Source: an uncultured bacterium (GTDB lineage: Bacteria; Bacillota_I; Bacilli_A; RF39; UBA660). From it: a stretch of 64,000 bases of DNA. Position 1 is the first letter of the stretch. Each line of letters opens with the position of its first letter. The stretch lies in contig CAMNUE010000008.1 in the NCBI GenBank assembly GCA_946560065.1, forward strand, positions 24,906-88,905, given 5' to 3'. The notes beneath the pieces are model-generated. The model was not told where the DNA came from. It did not search any database and saw only the letters and a program-made list of their open reading frames with translations. Shown piece by piece: positions 23,047 to 31,129 of the stretch. Made by a program: the position numbers and the translations under genes.

Positions 23047-23820
23047 TTACTTTAATACTTTTTTTAATTCCTTTATTGCCTTTTTCTCAAGTCGTGAAAC
23101 TTGTGCTTGACTAATATCTAACTCTTCAGCTATTTCCATCTGCGTCTTTCCAATTATAAACCTCTCATCCAATATATATTTTTCTCGTGTTTTTAAATCA
23201 TCTATTGCATTGTCAATTGCCAGTCTGTTACTAATATCAACATTACTTTTCTTATCTTCAATCTGATCATATAAATAAATCGTATCTCCACCATCATTAT
23301 ATATAGGTTCATACATACTAACTGGATCCTTTAAAGCATTTAATGCCGTACTTATTTCATATTCCCCTACTTCTAACTCTTTCGCAATCATTGAAATATC
23401 TACCTCAACTCCATGTTTACTATAATATTCATCCTTAAATTTTAAAATCTTATAAGCCAAGTCTTTTAAAGACCTACTTATTCTTAGACTATTATTATCT
23501 CTAATATATCTTTTTACTTCACCCAAAATCATTGGAACTGCATAAGTTGAAAACTTAACATCATAACTTAAATCAAAATTATCAATTGCCTTAATTAAAC
23601 CGACACAACCAATTTGAAATAAATCATCCAGGTTCTCTGATTTATTATAAAACTTACGAAGAATAGAAAGAACCAACTTTAAGTTTCCCTCAACTAACAT
23701 ATCCCTCGCAAAACTATCTCCATCCTGCATCTTTTTAAATAATGCAACCATTTCATCTTGCTCTAAACAAATTAAATCACTCGTATTAATTCCACTAATC
23801 TCAACTTTATATTTTCCCAT
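23047..23820 (-). CDS. sigG: Sporulation sigma factor SigG
   Basis: A 257-residue late forespore sigma factor. Region 1/2 (LVEGNLKLVLSILRKF, DLFQIGCVGLIKAIDNFDL, FSTYAVPMILGEVKRYIRDN), region 3 (ISMIAKELEV) with SigG-specific DPVSMYEPIYNDGGD, and region 4.2 (GKTQMEIAEELDISQAQVSR) are all complete. It is much closer to SigG than to SigF in the N-terminus and the IYNDGGD loop. A candidate SigF/SigG-type promoter lies upstream, suggesting autoregulation. Confidence 0.95.
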   Translation of the reverse strand: MGKYKVEISGINTSDLICLEQDEMVALFKKMQDGDSFARDMLVEGNLKLVLSILRKFYNKSENLDDLFQIGCVGLIKAIDNFDLSYDVKFSTYAVPMILGEVKRYIRDNNSLRISRSLKDLAYKILKFKDEYYSKHGVEVDISMIAKELEVGEYEISTALNALKDPVSMYEPIYNDGGDTIYLYDQIEDKKSNVDISNRLAIDNAIDDLKTREKYILDERFIIGKTQMEIAEELDISQAQVSRLEKKAIKELKKVLK

Positions 23821-23839
23821 AAAAAGCTCCTTTCATCTC

Positions 23840-23869
23840 TTTTATGAGACAAAAGAAAAAATTTTATAC
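23840..23869 (-). promoter_or_regulatory. Candidate SigF/SigG-type promoter of sigG
   Basis: On the minus strand GTATA (23869-23865), an 18-base spacer and CATAAAA (23846-23840), close to the forespore consensus GMATR-N17/18-CATNHTA. It lies 19 bases above the sigG start. Known sigG genes use such a promoter. Confidence 0.5.
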
Positions 23870-23897
23870 AAAATAAAAAAGAGAAATTAATCTCTCT
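23870..23897 (-). terminator. Weak terminator of trmL
   Basis: AGAGAG/TTCTCT-type short stem (23880-23897) followed by a T-rich run on the minus strand, overlapping the end of trmL. The stem is only about six pairs, one of them G-U. Confidence 0.45.
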
Positions 23898-24411
23898 CTA
23901 AATAATCTGCTCCTTTATGTGACTCATCTAAAGGCTCTTCTCTAAGTAAATCATTATAATCTTGTTGTCTTAATGCTTCATATATTACAATCGCCACACT
24001 ATTAGAAACATTCAAAGCTCTAACTTTATCAGTCATTGGTATTCTCATACAATGATTTAAATCATCTTTAAGAATCTCCTTAGGAATACCAGTTGATTCT
24101 TTTCCAAAAATAAAATATAACTCTTCTTTCTCCTTATTACTATAATCAAAACTAGTATGTGGTTTATGACCATATCTTGTAAAGTAATAATAAACACCTA
24201 GATTCTTCTTTTTAAAATCCTCAAAGTCTTCATATATTTCATACTCTAACTTATCAATATAATTTACTCCACTTCTTCTTAAATGTGCATCATCAATCAC
24301 AAACCCCAATGGTTTAATTAAATGTAATTTTGTATTAGTTGCCACACAAGTTCTCATTATATTTCCAGTATTTTGTGGTATCTCTGGTTGATACAAAACT
24401 ATATTATTCAT
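23887..24411 (-). CDS. trmL: tRNA (cytidine/uridine-34 2'-O)-methyltransferase TrmL
   Basis: A 174-residue SPOUT methyltransferase that methylates the wobble ribose of certain tRNA-Leu species using SAM. QPEIPQNTGNIMRTC (residues 8-22), FIFGKESTGIP, and the trefoil-knot motif IPMTDKVRALNVSNSVAIVI are complete. A GGAGG site precedes the ATG. The downstream C-terminus is slightly extended with an acidic tail. Confidence 0.93.
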   Translation of the reverse strand: MNNIVLYQPEIPQNTGNIMRTCVATNTKLHLIKPLGFVIDDAHLRRSGVNYIDKLEYEIYEDFEDFKKKNLGVYYYFTRYGHKPHTSFDYSNKEKEELYFIFGKESTGIPKEILKDDLNHCMRIPMTDKVRALNVSNSVAIVIYEALRQQDYNDLLREEPLDESHKGADYLERD

Positions 24412-24424
24412 ACTACCTCCAACA

Positions 24425-24443
24425 TAAAAGGAGATTACTCTCC
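24425..24443 (-). terminator. Short terminator below thioredoxin-like gene
   Basis: GGAGA (24430-24434) pairs with TCTCC (24439-24443) around four bases, followed by a short T run on the minus strand. It overlaps the stop of the upstream gene and the ribosome site region of trmL, so it may only attenuate. Confidence 0.45.
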
Positions 24444-24959
24444 CTCTCTTACATCATTTAATTCTAGAAATTGTTTAGTACTACTAATCGTCAATTCTTT
24501 ATTTTCTCTTCCTTGTAATAAACCAGTGACTGCACCATCTTCAAATATTACAAAAGCCGGATAATTAGTAGTTAATTTATTTTTAAATTCATATTTACTA
24601 TTAAAATCATTAACAAAATCATCTTGATTTAAATTAGATAAATTCAAATAAATAATTGAATCTTTTAATTCTTTCTTCTGAACTAATTTTTTAAAATCCT
24701 TTTCATAATTTCTACAAGTATCATTACTTGCTGTACACATATAAATAACTGTACTTGGATTTTCCATTACATAATGATCTAAATCTTCATAAGTAATTTC
24801 AAGTAAAGAATCTCTAATAACAGGAATTTCTTTTTTATAATCTTCATAAACGCTATACCATTTACATAGATATAAAGTTAACCCAGCACCAAGTAAAAAA
24901 ATCACTATTAAAATTATATAATTTCTAAATCCTTTCTTCTTAGCTTCCACTTCTGCCAT
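24435..24959 (-). CDS. Membrane-anchored thioredoxin-fold protein
   Basis: A 174-residue protein with one N-terminal membrane helix (about residues 14-32) and an external thioredoxin-like domain. In place of CxxC it has CTASNDTC (two Cys six residues apart, near residue 75), with YPAFVIFEDG as the cis-Pro strand. It may be a redox or thiol-binding protein rather than a standard disulfide enzyme. Not assigned to a named family with confidence. Confidence 0.7.
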   Translation of the reverse strand: MAEVEAKKKGFRNYIILIVIFLLGAGLTLYLCKWYSVYEDYKKEIPVIRDSLLEITYEDLDHYVMENPSTVIYMCTASNDTCRNYEKDFKKLVQKKELKDSIIYLNLSNLNQDDFVNDFNSKYEFKNKLTTNYPAFVIFEDGAVTGLLQGRENKELTISSTKQFLELNDVREGE

Positions 24960-25041
24960 AGAATCACTCCTTACACTTACATTTTATCACATAATTTTTG
25001 ATTTTAATACAAGATTTTTATTAATTGATATTTATTTTAAT

Positions 25042-27225
25042 TTATTGATATTTATTTACAATATTTTTTATCATATCTCTATCTTCATTATAAAAATCTA
25101 ATCTAAAAATGATATTAGTATTTTCAAATAACTTATCTAGTTCTCTCTTTTCATAATTAAGTATATGAGTATTTACTCCATCAAAATATACTGGGAATTT
25201 TCTCATCTTAAAATCTACTAAATTATATTCATAAGAATTTTTATTTATATCTAAAATATTTCCCTTTATAATCATATTTTCTACTCTACCATAATTTACT
25301 ATTTCAAATAATGTAAAGCCAAATTTACTCCTATATCTATTTATAAAATCATCAATCTCATCTACAGTAAGTTCAACAGAAAGTGGTATAATACTAAGTC
25401 CTATTTTATGTAAATAATATGCAGTATAAATATTAGTAACATTTAAAGAGTAATTACCATGAACATTATAATTATTATAATTAAAGTAATCTGATACAAA
25501 ACTTCTATCTACCAGTTTATCAGTAGTATTAAAACTACATCTATCTATAAAATAATAAACCTTTTCATTGTCTTTATATAATTCATATAACTCTCTTTCA
25601 GTGACATAAACATAGTCTACATTAAGTTCCATACAAGCATCCAGTTGCTTTCGATTTCTAACTAAGCAACTGATTCTATTTTTAGGAATATCTTCTACTA
25701 AAGAATTACCTACATCAAATGATACTTCTTTTTCTATTACTTCTACATTAACATTTTCTCTAGTATTAATTAACTTAGAAACAAGTTCTCTTCGCAACTC
25801 ATTCAAAACCTTTATCTGAATAAAAATATTATCATCCATTTCGATATCAATATTATCTACTATAAAAGGAGTATCTCCTAATTTACTTAACTGTTTAATA
25901 ATACTTTCACTATTTGTGGGAGCATTCTGAGCTTCTAAAACAGCATCTTTACTTACTGTAAAGTTAGCTTTACCATCACTTATCGTAATACTTAATCCCT
26001 TATCTATTCTAGCAATCACTTTAAAAGTAATAGGAACTTTTCTAGAACCAACCTTTTCAAATTCTCTTCCTAGTAAATAATCCTGAGTTTTAGTGACAAT
26101 ATCTCCTACCTCTAAATCAACTTTATTATCTATATAACAAACATCACTACTACTATTAGTAAGCTTCATCTTAGAGTCGTATAAAAAGTTTACAACTAAT
26201 CCTTTCTTACTATTTAAAAATCTAATCGCATCATATTGATTTAATAAATACCCTGAATCTAATTTAATTTTTATTTTGTCTTTATTAACATCAACTACTT
26301 TACCAATTCTAAGCCCAACATGATTCGGAGACTTTATATTCATCAAATCCTTATCACTTTCATTAAATAAACGTCCCGTAGTAAACTCTCGATTAAAAAT
26401 AGTTTTTAGCTTAGCAATCTCTTTTTCTAAATCAAACTTCTCTCCATCAATTAATCTACGATAAAGCCTCGTAATAAATCCAACATATAAAGGGCTCTTC
26501 ATTCTTCCTTCTATTTTGAAACTGTAAATACTACTATTTTTTAACCTTTCGATTTCACTACTTGTATTTAATTCTTTTGTGCTAAGTAAATATTTATCAT
26601 TCACTAAAGTCTTACCTTCCTTCTCTAAAGAAAAAGGCATTCTACAAGTTCCAGCACATTCTCCTCTATTTCCACTTCTACCACCAAGCATACTGCTCAT
26701 TAAACAACAACCTGAATAAGAAATACATAAAGCTCCATGAATAAAAGCTTCTTTTTCTATTGGAACATCAATACTATCGATTTCATCAATACTTAGTTCA
26801 CGTGAAAATACTACTCGTTTAACTCCCAAATCATAAAACAGCTTACAAGTTTCTTTTGAGGATGTATTGGCCTGAGTAGATGCATGAATCTCTAAATTGG
26901 GATACATCTCTCTAAGCAAACAAATCATTCCAAAATCTTGAACAATTAAAGCATCCACTCCATTTTTATGTAAAAAATAAGCTTGCTTCAAAAAAGAATC
27001 CACTTCAGAATTTTTAATCAAAGTATTCATCGTTACATAAACTTTTACCCCGTATAGATGACAAAACTTAATAGCCTCTACTAACTCTTCATTAGTAAAG
27101 TTTGTTGCAAACTTCCTCGCTCCAAAATTTTTACACGCTACATATACTGCGTCACATCCATTAAACACAGCTTGCCTTAAGCAATCCATATCGCCAGCTG
27201 GTACAAGTAATTCATGTTTATCCAT
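25042..27225 (-). CDS. U32 family protein, RlhA/TrhP-like hydroxylase
   Basis: A 727-residue U32 protein. The N-terminal barrel (ELLVPAGDMDCLRQAVFNG; IHASTQANTSS) is followed by the cysteine cluster CLMSS...GECAGTCRMPF (about 172-195) that holds an Fe-S cluster, then a DUF3656-like C-terminal region. Family members labelled peptidases are now known to hydroxylate RNA (RlhA on 23S rRNA C2501, TrhP on tRNA U34), using prephenate. The DUF3656-like part favours RlhA, but the substrate is unproven. Confidence 0.88.
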   Translation of the reverse strand: MDKHELLVPAGDMDCLRQAVFNGCDAVYVACKNFGARKFATNFTNEELVEAIKFCHLYGVKVYVTMNTLIKNSEVDSFLKQAYFLHKNGVDALIVQDFGMICLLREMYPNLEIHASTQANTSSKETCKLFYDLGVKRVVFSRELSIDEIDSIDVPIEKEAFIHGALCISYSGCCLMSSMLGGRSGNRGECAGTCRMPFSLEKEGKTLVNDKYLLSTKELNTSSEIERLKNSSIYSFKIEGRMKSPLYVGFITRLYRRLIDGEKFDLEKEIAKLKTIFNREFTTGRLFNESDKDLMNIKSPNHVGLRIGKVVDVNKDKIKIKLDSGYLLNQYDAIRFLNSKKGLVVNFLYDSKMKLTNSSSDVCYIDNKVDLEVGDIVTKTQDYLLGREFEKVGSRKVPITFKVIARIDKGLSITISDGKANFTVSKDAVLEAQNAPTNSESIIKQLSKLGDTPFIVDNIDIEMDDNIFIQIKVLNELRRELVSKLINTRENVNVEVIEKEVSFDVGNSLVEDIPKNRISCLVRNRKQLDACMELNVDYVYVTERELYELYKDNEKVYYFIDRCSFNTTDKLVDRSFVSDYFNYNNYNVHGNYSLNVTNIYTAYYLHKIGLSIIPLSVELTVDEIDDFINRYRSKFGFTLFEIVNYGRVENMIIKGNILDINKNSYEYNLVDFKMRKFPVYFDGVNTHILNYEKRELDKLFENTNIIFRLDFYNEDRDMIKNIVNKYQ

Positions 27226-27302
27226 CTAATCACCCCATAACTGGCAATATTATAACATAGATTCTTAAAACAATAAATTACATTAAAAACATATAATTAA
27301 AT

Positions 27303-27662
27303 ATGAATGAACAAAATGAAATGATAAATCGTTTAACTTTTGAAAATTATATTTGGGTAATATACATTTTTATCGCCATCGGAAATATTGTCGGAGATGA
27401 ATTAATCAAGAGTTCCATAACTGACAATGACAAAGAAAAAGATAAACTTGCAAAAGATATCTTTACAATCAGTCTAATAATCACAGTAATTATCTATCTC
27501 TATTTTTTCTCAAGAAATTACAAAGATTATCAAGGACATAAAAATAGTAAAGCCTATGAACTACGTTTTCTTGGAAGTATCCTAATGATTTCAGGAATTC
27601 TCTGTTTTCTTTATTTTCAAATAAAAACATCATATTCAAGTGACACTGTCTCATCCATTTGA
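27303..27662 (+). CDS. Small three-helix membrane protein A
   Basis: A 119-residue protein with membrane helices at about 16-34, 52-70 and 88-106. The order, size and charge pattern match the protein at 28005-28382 (MNE start, a short acidic loop, DNDKEKDK/YNDEKAKEK stretch), so they are paralogues. No Shine-Dalgarno precedes the ATG; a TATAAT lies five bases upstream of it, which would give a leaderless message. Function unknown. Confidence 0.65.
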   Translation: MNEQNEMINRLTFENYIWVIYIFIAIGNIVGDELIKSSITDNDKEKDKLAKDIFTISLIITVIIYLYFFSRNYKDYQGHKNSKAYELRFLGSILMISGILCFLYFQIKTSYSSDTVSSI

Positions 27663-27953
27663 TTTTAAATTTTCAATTTCTTTATTCAAAGCATTAACCA
27701 TCTTCTTAAGCATGGCAATTTCTCTATCTGTATTCCAATTATTTTGATTATTATTCTGTCCTCCCAAATTTCTTCCTCTTTCCTGCTGCACTTGTTGATA
27801 AAAAGCATTAGTCGATAAAACCTGTGCTGTTAACATTAACCAGTTACCTAAAGCATTCTGTTCATTTGCCGTTAAATCATCTATTAATAAATAACCAACT
27901 ACTACCGCACTAAAAGAAAAAGCTTTTGCTGGGATATTTGGAATCAAGTTCAT
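27651..27953 (-). CDS. Hypothetical protein with hydrophobic N-terminal half
   Basis: A 100-residue protein. Residues about 8-50 are hydrophobic with Ala/Leu content (SFSAVVVGYLLIDDL, NWLMLTAQVLS). A Gln/Asn-rich linker and a C-terminal coiled coil (REIAMLKKMVNALNKEIENL) follow. It lies between two paralogous membrane-protein genes on the other strand and overlaps the end of the first by 12 bases. Not recognised. Confidence 0.6.
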   Translation of the reverse strand: MNLIPNIPAKAFSFSAVVVGYLLIDDLTANEQNALGNWLMLTAQVLSTNAFYQQVQQERGRNLGGQNNNQNNWNTDREIAMLKKMVNALNKEIENLKSNG

Positions 27954-28004
27954 CTAATCACCTATTAAAATTATATTATTTAACTTTAAAGAATATATTT
28001 TAAT

Positions 28005-28382
28005 ATGAACGAAAAATTAGACAGATTAGAAGACATAAAAATAGAAAATGAAATCTGGTTACTTTACCTAATAATTATTGGAGTATCTTATTGGTCTAAC
28101 ACTTTTGAAAAAAAATATTTTCTCTACAATGATGAGAAAGCTAAAGAAAAATATCGACTACTTACAATTGTAATTTTCTCAGTAGTTGCTGTAGTCTATT
28201 ATTATTTTGCAAAAGATGCTTTAGATAACGTCAAAAAGCTTAAACCTTGGGACCCTAAAAAGAAAAAGACGTTAACAAATTTAAATCTAGTCGCCTCAAA
28301 CCTTATACTAATAGCTGGACTTATCTTTTTATATATAGCAATAACAGATACTGAATTAAATGTAGAAATAGCTTTTAATTAA
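28005..28382 (+). CDS. Small three-helix membrane protein B
   Basis: A 125-residue paralogue of the protein at 27303-27662, with helices at about 18-33, 50-68 and 92-112. As there, a -10-like TATATT ends five bases before the ATG and there is no ribosome site. Function unknown. The pair flanks a convergent gene, suggesting duplication. Confidence 0.65.
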   Translation: MNEKLDRLEDIKIENEIWLLYLIIIGVSYWSNTFEKKYFLYNDEKAKEKYRLLTIVIFSVVAVVYYYFAKDALDNVKKLKPWDPKKKKTLTNLNLVASNLILIAGLIFLYIAITDTELNVEIAFN

Positions 28383-28384
28383 AA

Positions 28385-28416
28385 AGTAGTAAAAGTTAAT
28401 AAAGACTCTTACTACT
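28385..28416. terminator. Terminator between convergent genes
   Basis: AGTAGTAA-A-AGT pairs with ACT-C-TTACTACT across an eight-base loop, one mismatch. It lies between the plus-strand membrane gene and the minus-strand gene at 28433. The T run is short on both sides, so it may serve both directions weakly. Confidence 0.55.
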
Positions 28417-28432
28417 ACCTTTATAAAAATTA

Positions 28433-28873
28433 TTACTTACTTTTAGCTTTTTCTTCTTCAAAGACCTCACCAAAATCATCAAATTTTAATTTTCCACTTT
28501 CACTTCCTGTTACCTTTACTTTAACTGGTACCTTATTAACAAAAGTCACTTGACTATTATCTCTCCACCCATTAACTTCTACATTTATTATTTCATAACC
28601 TTCTACTTGTTCTATTTCTCTATACCATGCATCATTATGTGACATTTTTACCTTATGCTCGCCTTCACTAAATAAGTAATACATCTCACCATTATCTAAG
28701 ACTTCCATATCATCCATATTTATATTAGAATCTCCAACCTGCACTATATTATTTTTAAAATTATCAGCCAAATAATATGCACTCATTGCCCCACAAACTC
28801 CAACTGTTATAGACCCCATTACAAGATATGGAGCTAACTCCTTTAACTTTTTCTTATTAAATTCAATCTTCAT
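28433..28873 (-). CDS. Hypothetical membrane-anchored protein
   Basis: A 146-residue protein. A basic N-terminus and one membrane helix (about residues 14-33) are followed by an external beta-rich domain (NMDDMEVLDNGEMYYLF, WRDNSQVTFVNKVPVKVKV) and a Lys/Glu tail. GGAGGG precedes the ATG. Not recognised. Confidence 0.65.
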   Translation of the reverse strand: MKIEFNKKKLKELAPYLVMGSITVGVCGAMSAYYLADNFKNNIVQVGDSNINMDDMEVLDNGEMYYLFSEGEHKVKMSHNDAWYREIEQVEGYEIINVEVNGWRDNSQVTFVNKVPVKVKVTGSESGKLKFDDFGEVFEEEKAKSK

Positions 28874-28951
28874 AGTTATCCCTCCAAAAGAAATATAAAT
28901 ATACCCTATTATACATCAAATATTTACTATTAACTACAATTTTAAAAAAAG

Positions 28952-28990
28952 AAAAATCTCTAACAATACCTCAGTTAGAGATTTTTTATT
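28952..28990 (-). terminator. Terminator of the perR-rbr operon
   Basis: AAAATCTCTAAC pairs with GTTAGAGATTTT around a short loop, a long stem with T runs on both sides. It lies just below the rubrerythrin stop codon and could work in both directions. Confidence 0.8.
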
Positions 28991-29003
28991 AATATTTAAA
29001 CTC

Positions 29004-29546
29004 TTATTCGTAATTATCAGCTTTAACTTCAAAATATGCTTGTGGATGAGCACATACTGGACAAACTTTTGGAGCTTCTTTACCAACACAAATATGTCCA
29101 CAATTACGGCAAACCCAAACTCTGTCTCCATCTTTACTAAATACCAAGTCGCCCTTAACATTTTCAAGTAATTTTCTATATCTTTCTTCATGAGCTTTTT
29201 CAATAGCAGCAACACCTCTAAATTTAGCAGCAATTGCTTTGAATCCTTCTTCTTCAGCAACTTTAGCAAACTCATCATACATATCAGTCCACTCATAGTT
29301 TTCACCATCAGCAGCAGCTTCTAAGTTTAAAGCAGTAGTAGGAATATCTCCACCATTTAATTCCTTAAACCACATTTTAGCATGTTCTTTTTCATTTTCT
29401 GCAGTCTCTAAAAAAATTGCAGCGATTTGTTCATATCCTTCTTTTTTAGCTTTACTTGCAAAATAAGTATACTTATTTCTAGCTTGGCTTTCTCCTGCAA
29501 AAGCAGTCATTAAATTTTGTTCAGTTTTACTTCCTTTTAGTTCCAT
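29004..29546 (-). CDS. rbr: Rubrerythrin
   Basis: A 180-residue rubrerythrin that reduces hydrogen peroxide in anaerobes. The N-terminal ferritin-like di-iron domain ([42 protein letters not shown]) is followed by a C-terminal rubredoxin-like domain (CRNCGHI ... CPVCAHP). It lies 4 bases below a PerR-type regulator with a perfect Fur/PerR box, so peroxide induction is expected. Its presence suggests an anaerobic or microaerophilic life. Confidence 0.97.
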   Translation of the reverse strand: MELKGSKTEQNLMTAFAGESQARNKYTYFASKAKKEGYEQIAAIFLETAENEKEHAKMWFKELNGGDIPTTALNLEAAADGENYEWTDMYDEFAKVAEEEGFKAIAAKFRGVAAIEKAHEERYRKLLENVKGDLVFSKDGDRVWVCRNCGHICVGKEAPKVCPVCAHPQAYFEVKADNYE

Positions 29547-29550
29547 TAAC

Positions 29551-29946
29551 TTACCTCTTTTCTATATTACTTTGACAATTAGCACATACACCTTCATAGA
29601 TAGTAGAAACTCCACTTATCTTAAAAGAGTACTCTTTCTCTAATCTCTCTTTGTCATTAACATAATTATTATCATATAAATCTATTATCTGCCCACACCT
29701 AACACAAACCAAATGATCATGAGGAGTAGAATTATCATCATATCTAACATTATCTAATGATATTGGCAATTTTCTAACTTTTCCAGATGCAACTAATTTA
29801 TTAACATTTCTATAGATTGTTGCCTGACCAATGCCCTCATCCTTTTCCTTTACTTTTTCCATAATCTCATTCATTGTAGGATGATCATTAGAACAGGTTA
29901 TAGTCTGTAAAATTATCTCCCTTTGCTTTGTATTACGCTCATTCAT
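29551..29946 (-). CDS. perR: PerR-type Fur-family regulator
   Basis: A 131-residue Fur-family repressor. The winged helix ([16 protein letters not shown]) recognises the operator, [10 protein letters not shown] and a C-terminal CANC hold structural zinc. The operon with rubrerythrin and the TGATAAT-T-ATTATCA box at its promoter favour PerR over Fur or Zur. An autoregulated peroxide sensor is inferred. Confidence 0.9.
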   Translation of the reverse strand: MNERNTKQREIILQTITCSNDHPTMNEIMEKVKEKDEGIGQATIYRNVNKLVASGKVRKLPISLDNVRYDDNSTPHDHLVCVRCGQIIDLYDNNYVNDKERLEKEYSFKISGVSTIYEGVCANCQSNIEKR

Positions 29947-29959
29947 ACTAACCTCTTAT

Positions 29960-29974
29960 TGATAATAATTATCA
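29960..29974. promoter_or_regulatory. Perfect Fur/PerR box
   Basis: TGATAAT-A-ATTATCA, a perfect 7-1-7 inverted repeat, lies just downstream of the -10 of the perR-rbr promoter where a bound repressor would block transcription. Confidence 0.88.
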
Positions 29975-29980
29975 AATAAT

Positions 29981-30009
29981 ATTATAATCAATTAAAAATT
30001 TGTAGTCAA
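29981..30009 (-). promoter_or_regulatory. Promoter of perR-rbr
   Basis: TTGACT (30009-30004), a 17-base spacer and perfect TATAAT (29986-29981) on the minus strand. The operator at 29960-29974 covers the expected start region. Confidence 0.85.
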
Positions 30010-30058
30010 TAAAATCACCCATTTTTTTTCTTAGAATATTATAAACTAGGTGATTATC

Positions 30059-30271
30059 ATGAACTTAAAACACAAACCTTTTTGTCGCTGTAATACCTGT
30101 AAAGCAAAAAGACGAAATAGCTTATTTTTCATCTTCGGAATTTTCATAAATTTAATCATAATCTTCTATCAATTACTAATATTAATTTTCATCACAACAA
30201 AACTTAATGTTATAATTTTATTCTTTGAATTTCTCTTCATATGCTTTCTCATTTTCTTTATATTTTTCTGA
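30059..30271 (+). CDS. Small Cys-rich membrane protein
   Basis: A 70-residue frame starting MNLKHKPFCRCNTCKAKRR, with a CxCxxC zinc-type motif followed by two very hydrophobic helices to the end. AGGTGATT precedes the ATG at 30059. It overlaps the end of the opposite-strand YsxE-like gene by 54 bases. Unknown function; reality moderately supported by the ribosome site and composition. Confidence 0.5.
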   Translation: MNLKHKPFCRCNTCKAKRRNSLFFIFGIFINLIIIFYQLLILIFITTKLNVIILFFEFLFICFLIFFIFF

Positions 30272-31129
30272 AACAAAAGAAAGTGTCATTAAAACATAAT
30301 CTGTTATTTTTCTAACTCTCAATGTATCTTGATAATTATTTTTTGAAAACATAATCTTCTCAGGAATACAAATAACTGAAAAAAACAAATCTAACTCATC
30401 GCTAGTTAATTGATATTTACTATTATAAATATTAAATAAACTAGGAAAATCAACATTAATTGCTTCTCTTCGATAAAAACTAATTAAATCATAAACTACT
30501 AATCCTCTACTAACATCTTTATAATCTACAAAATAAGTTTTATCTCCAACTCTAAAATTATCTAATCCTACATTTTTAATTAAAACAACTTCTCTTACTT
30601 TCTGATTATCAGTATTAAACCAACTGTCTAATCTATATTTAGCCATTCTAATTAACTCATAATACTTACTCATATTTCTAATAAGCAAATATTGAGCTGG
30701 AGATAAAAATTCAATTCCTTCCAAATAATCCTGTAAATCCAGATAATACTTCATTATATTATCAATTCTAATATTTAACTCTTCATATATTTCTCTAAAT
30801 TTATCATGATTATAATCAACATAATTAGTAGTTTTCAAATGTAGTATTACTAAAGCATAAATTAATTCTTTAGCTTTCAAATACTTATCACTAACATTAT
30901 CATCATAATATTTATATAATTCGTAATAATCTTCATAATTATTTTCTAAAGGTAAAAAGTAATCATAATTAACTTGTCTTAAATAATTAAATAATTCTTC
31001 TTTATTACTATCTTTTTTCTTAAACAAATATTTATCATTAAGAGAATCCACTACTACATAATTACCCAAATAAGTTACTTTTTTAGCATCTATCCCTAAT
31101 TCTCTTAAACAATCTCTTATATTAATCAT
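30218..31129 (-). CDS. ysxE: YsxE/CotS-family spore coat protein
   Basis: A 303-residue protein with the layout of CotS-family kinase-like coat proteins: an N-terminal beta lobe (VTYLGNYVVVDSLNDKYLFKK), a helical lobe, and a Leu-rich C-terminal part with YFVDYKDVSRGLVVYDLISF as a loop like the DFD region. It directly follows and overlaps by 8 bases the SpoVID-like gene, the same order as spoVID-ysxE in Bacillus. That synteny is the best support for the name. Confidence 0.7.
   Translation of the reverse strand: MINIRDCLRELGIDAKKVTYLGNYVVVDSLNDKYLFKKKDSNKEELFNYLRQVNYDYFLPLENNYEDYYELYKYYDDNVSDKYLKAKELIYALVILHLKTTNYVDYNHDKFREIYEELNIRIDNIMKYYLDLQDYLEGIEFLSPAQYLLIRNMSKYYELIRMAKYRLDSWFNTDNQKVREVVLIKNVGLDNFRVGDKTYFVDYKDVSRGLVVYDLISFYRREAINVDFPSLFNIYNSKYQLTSDELDLFFSVICIPEKIMFSKNNYQDTLRVRKITDYVLMTLSFVSEKYKENEKAYEEKFKE

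Noticed and set aside
28934..29308. A second minus-strand frame within rubrerythrin
   Set aside because: It lies in another frame of the confidently identified rbr gene, with no start signal of its own.
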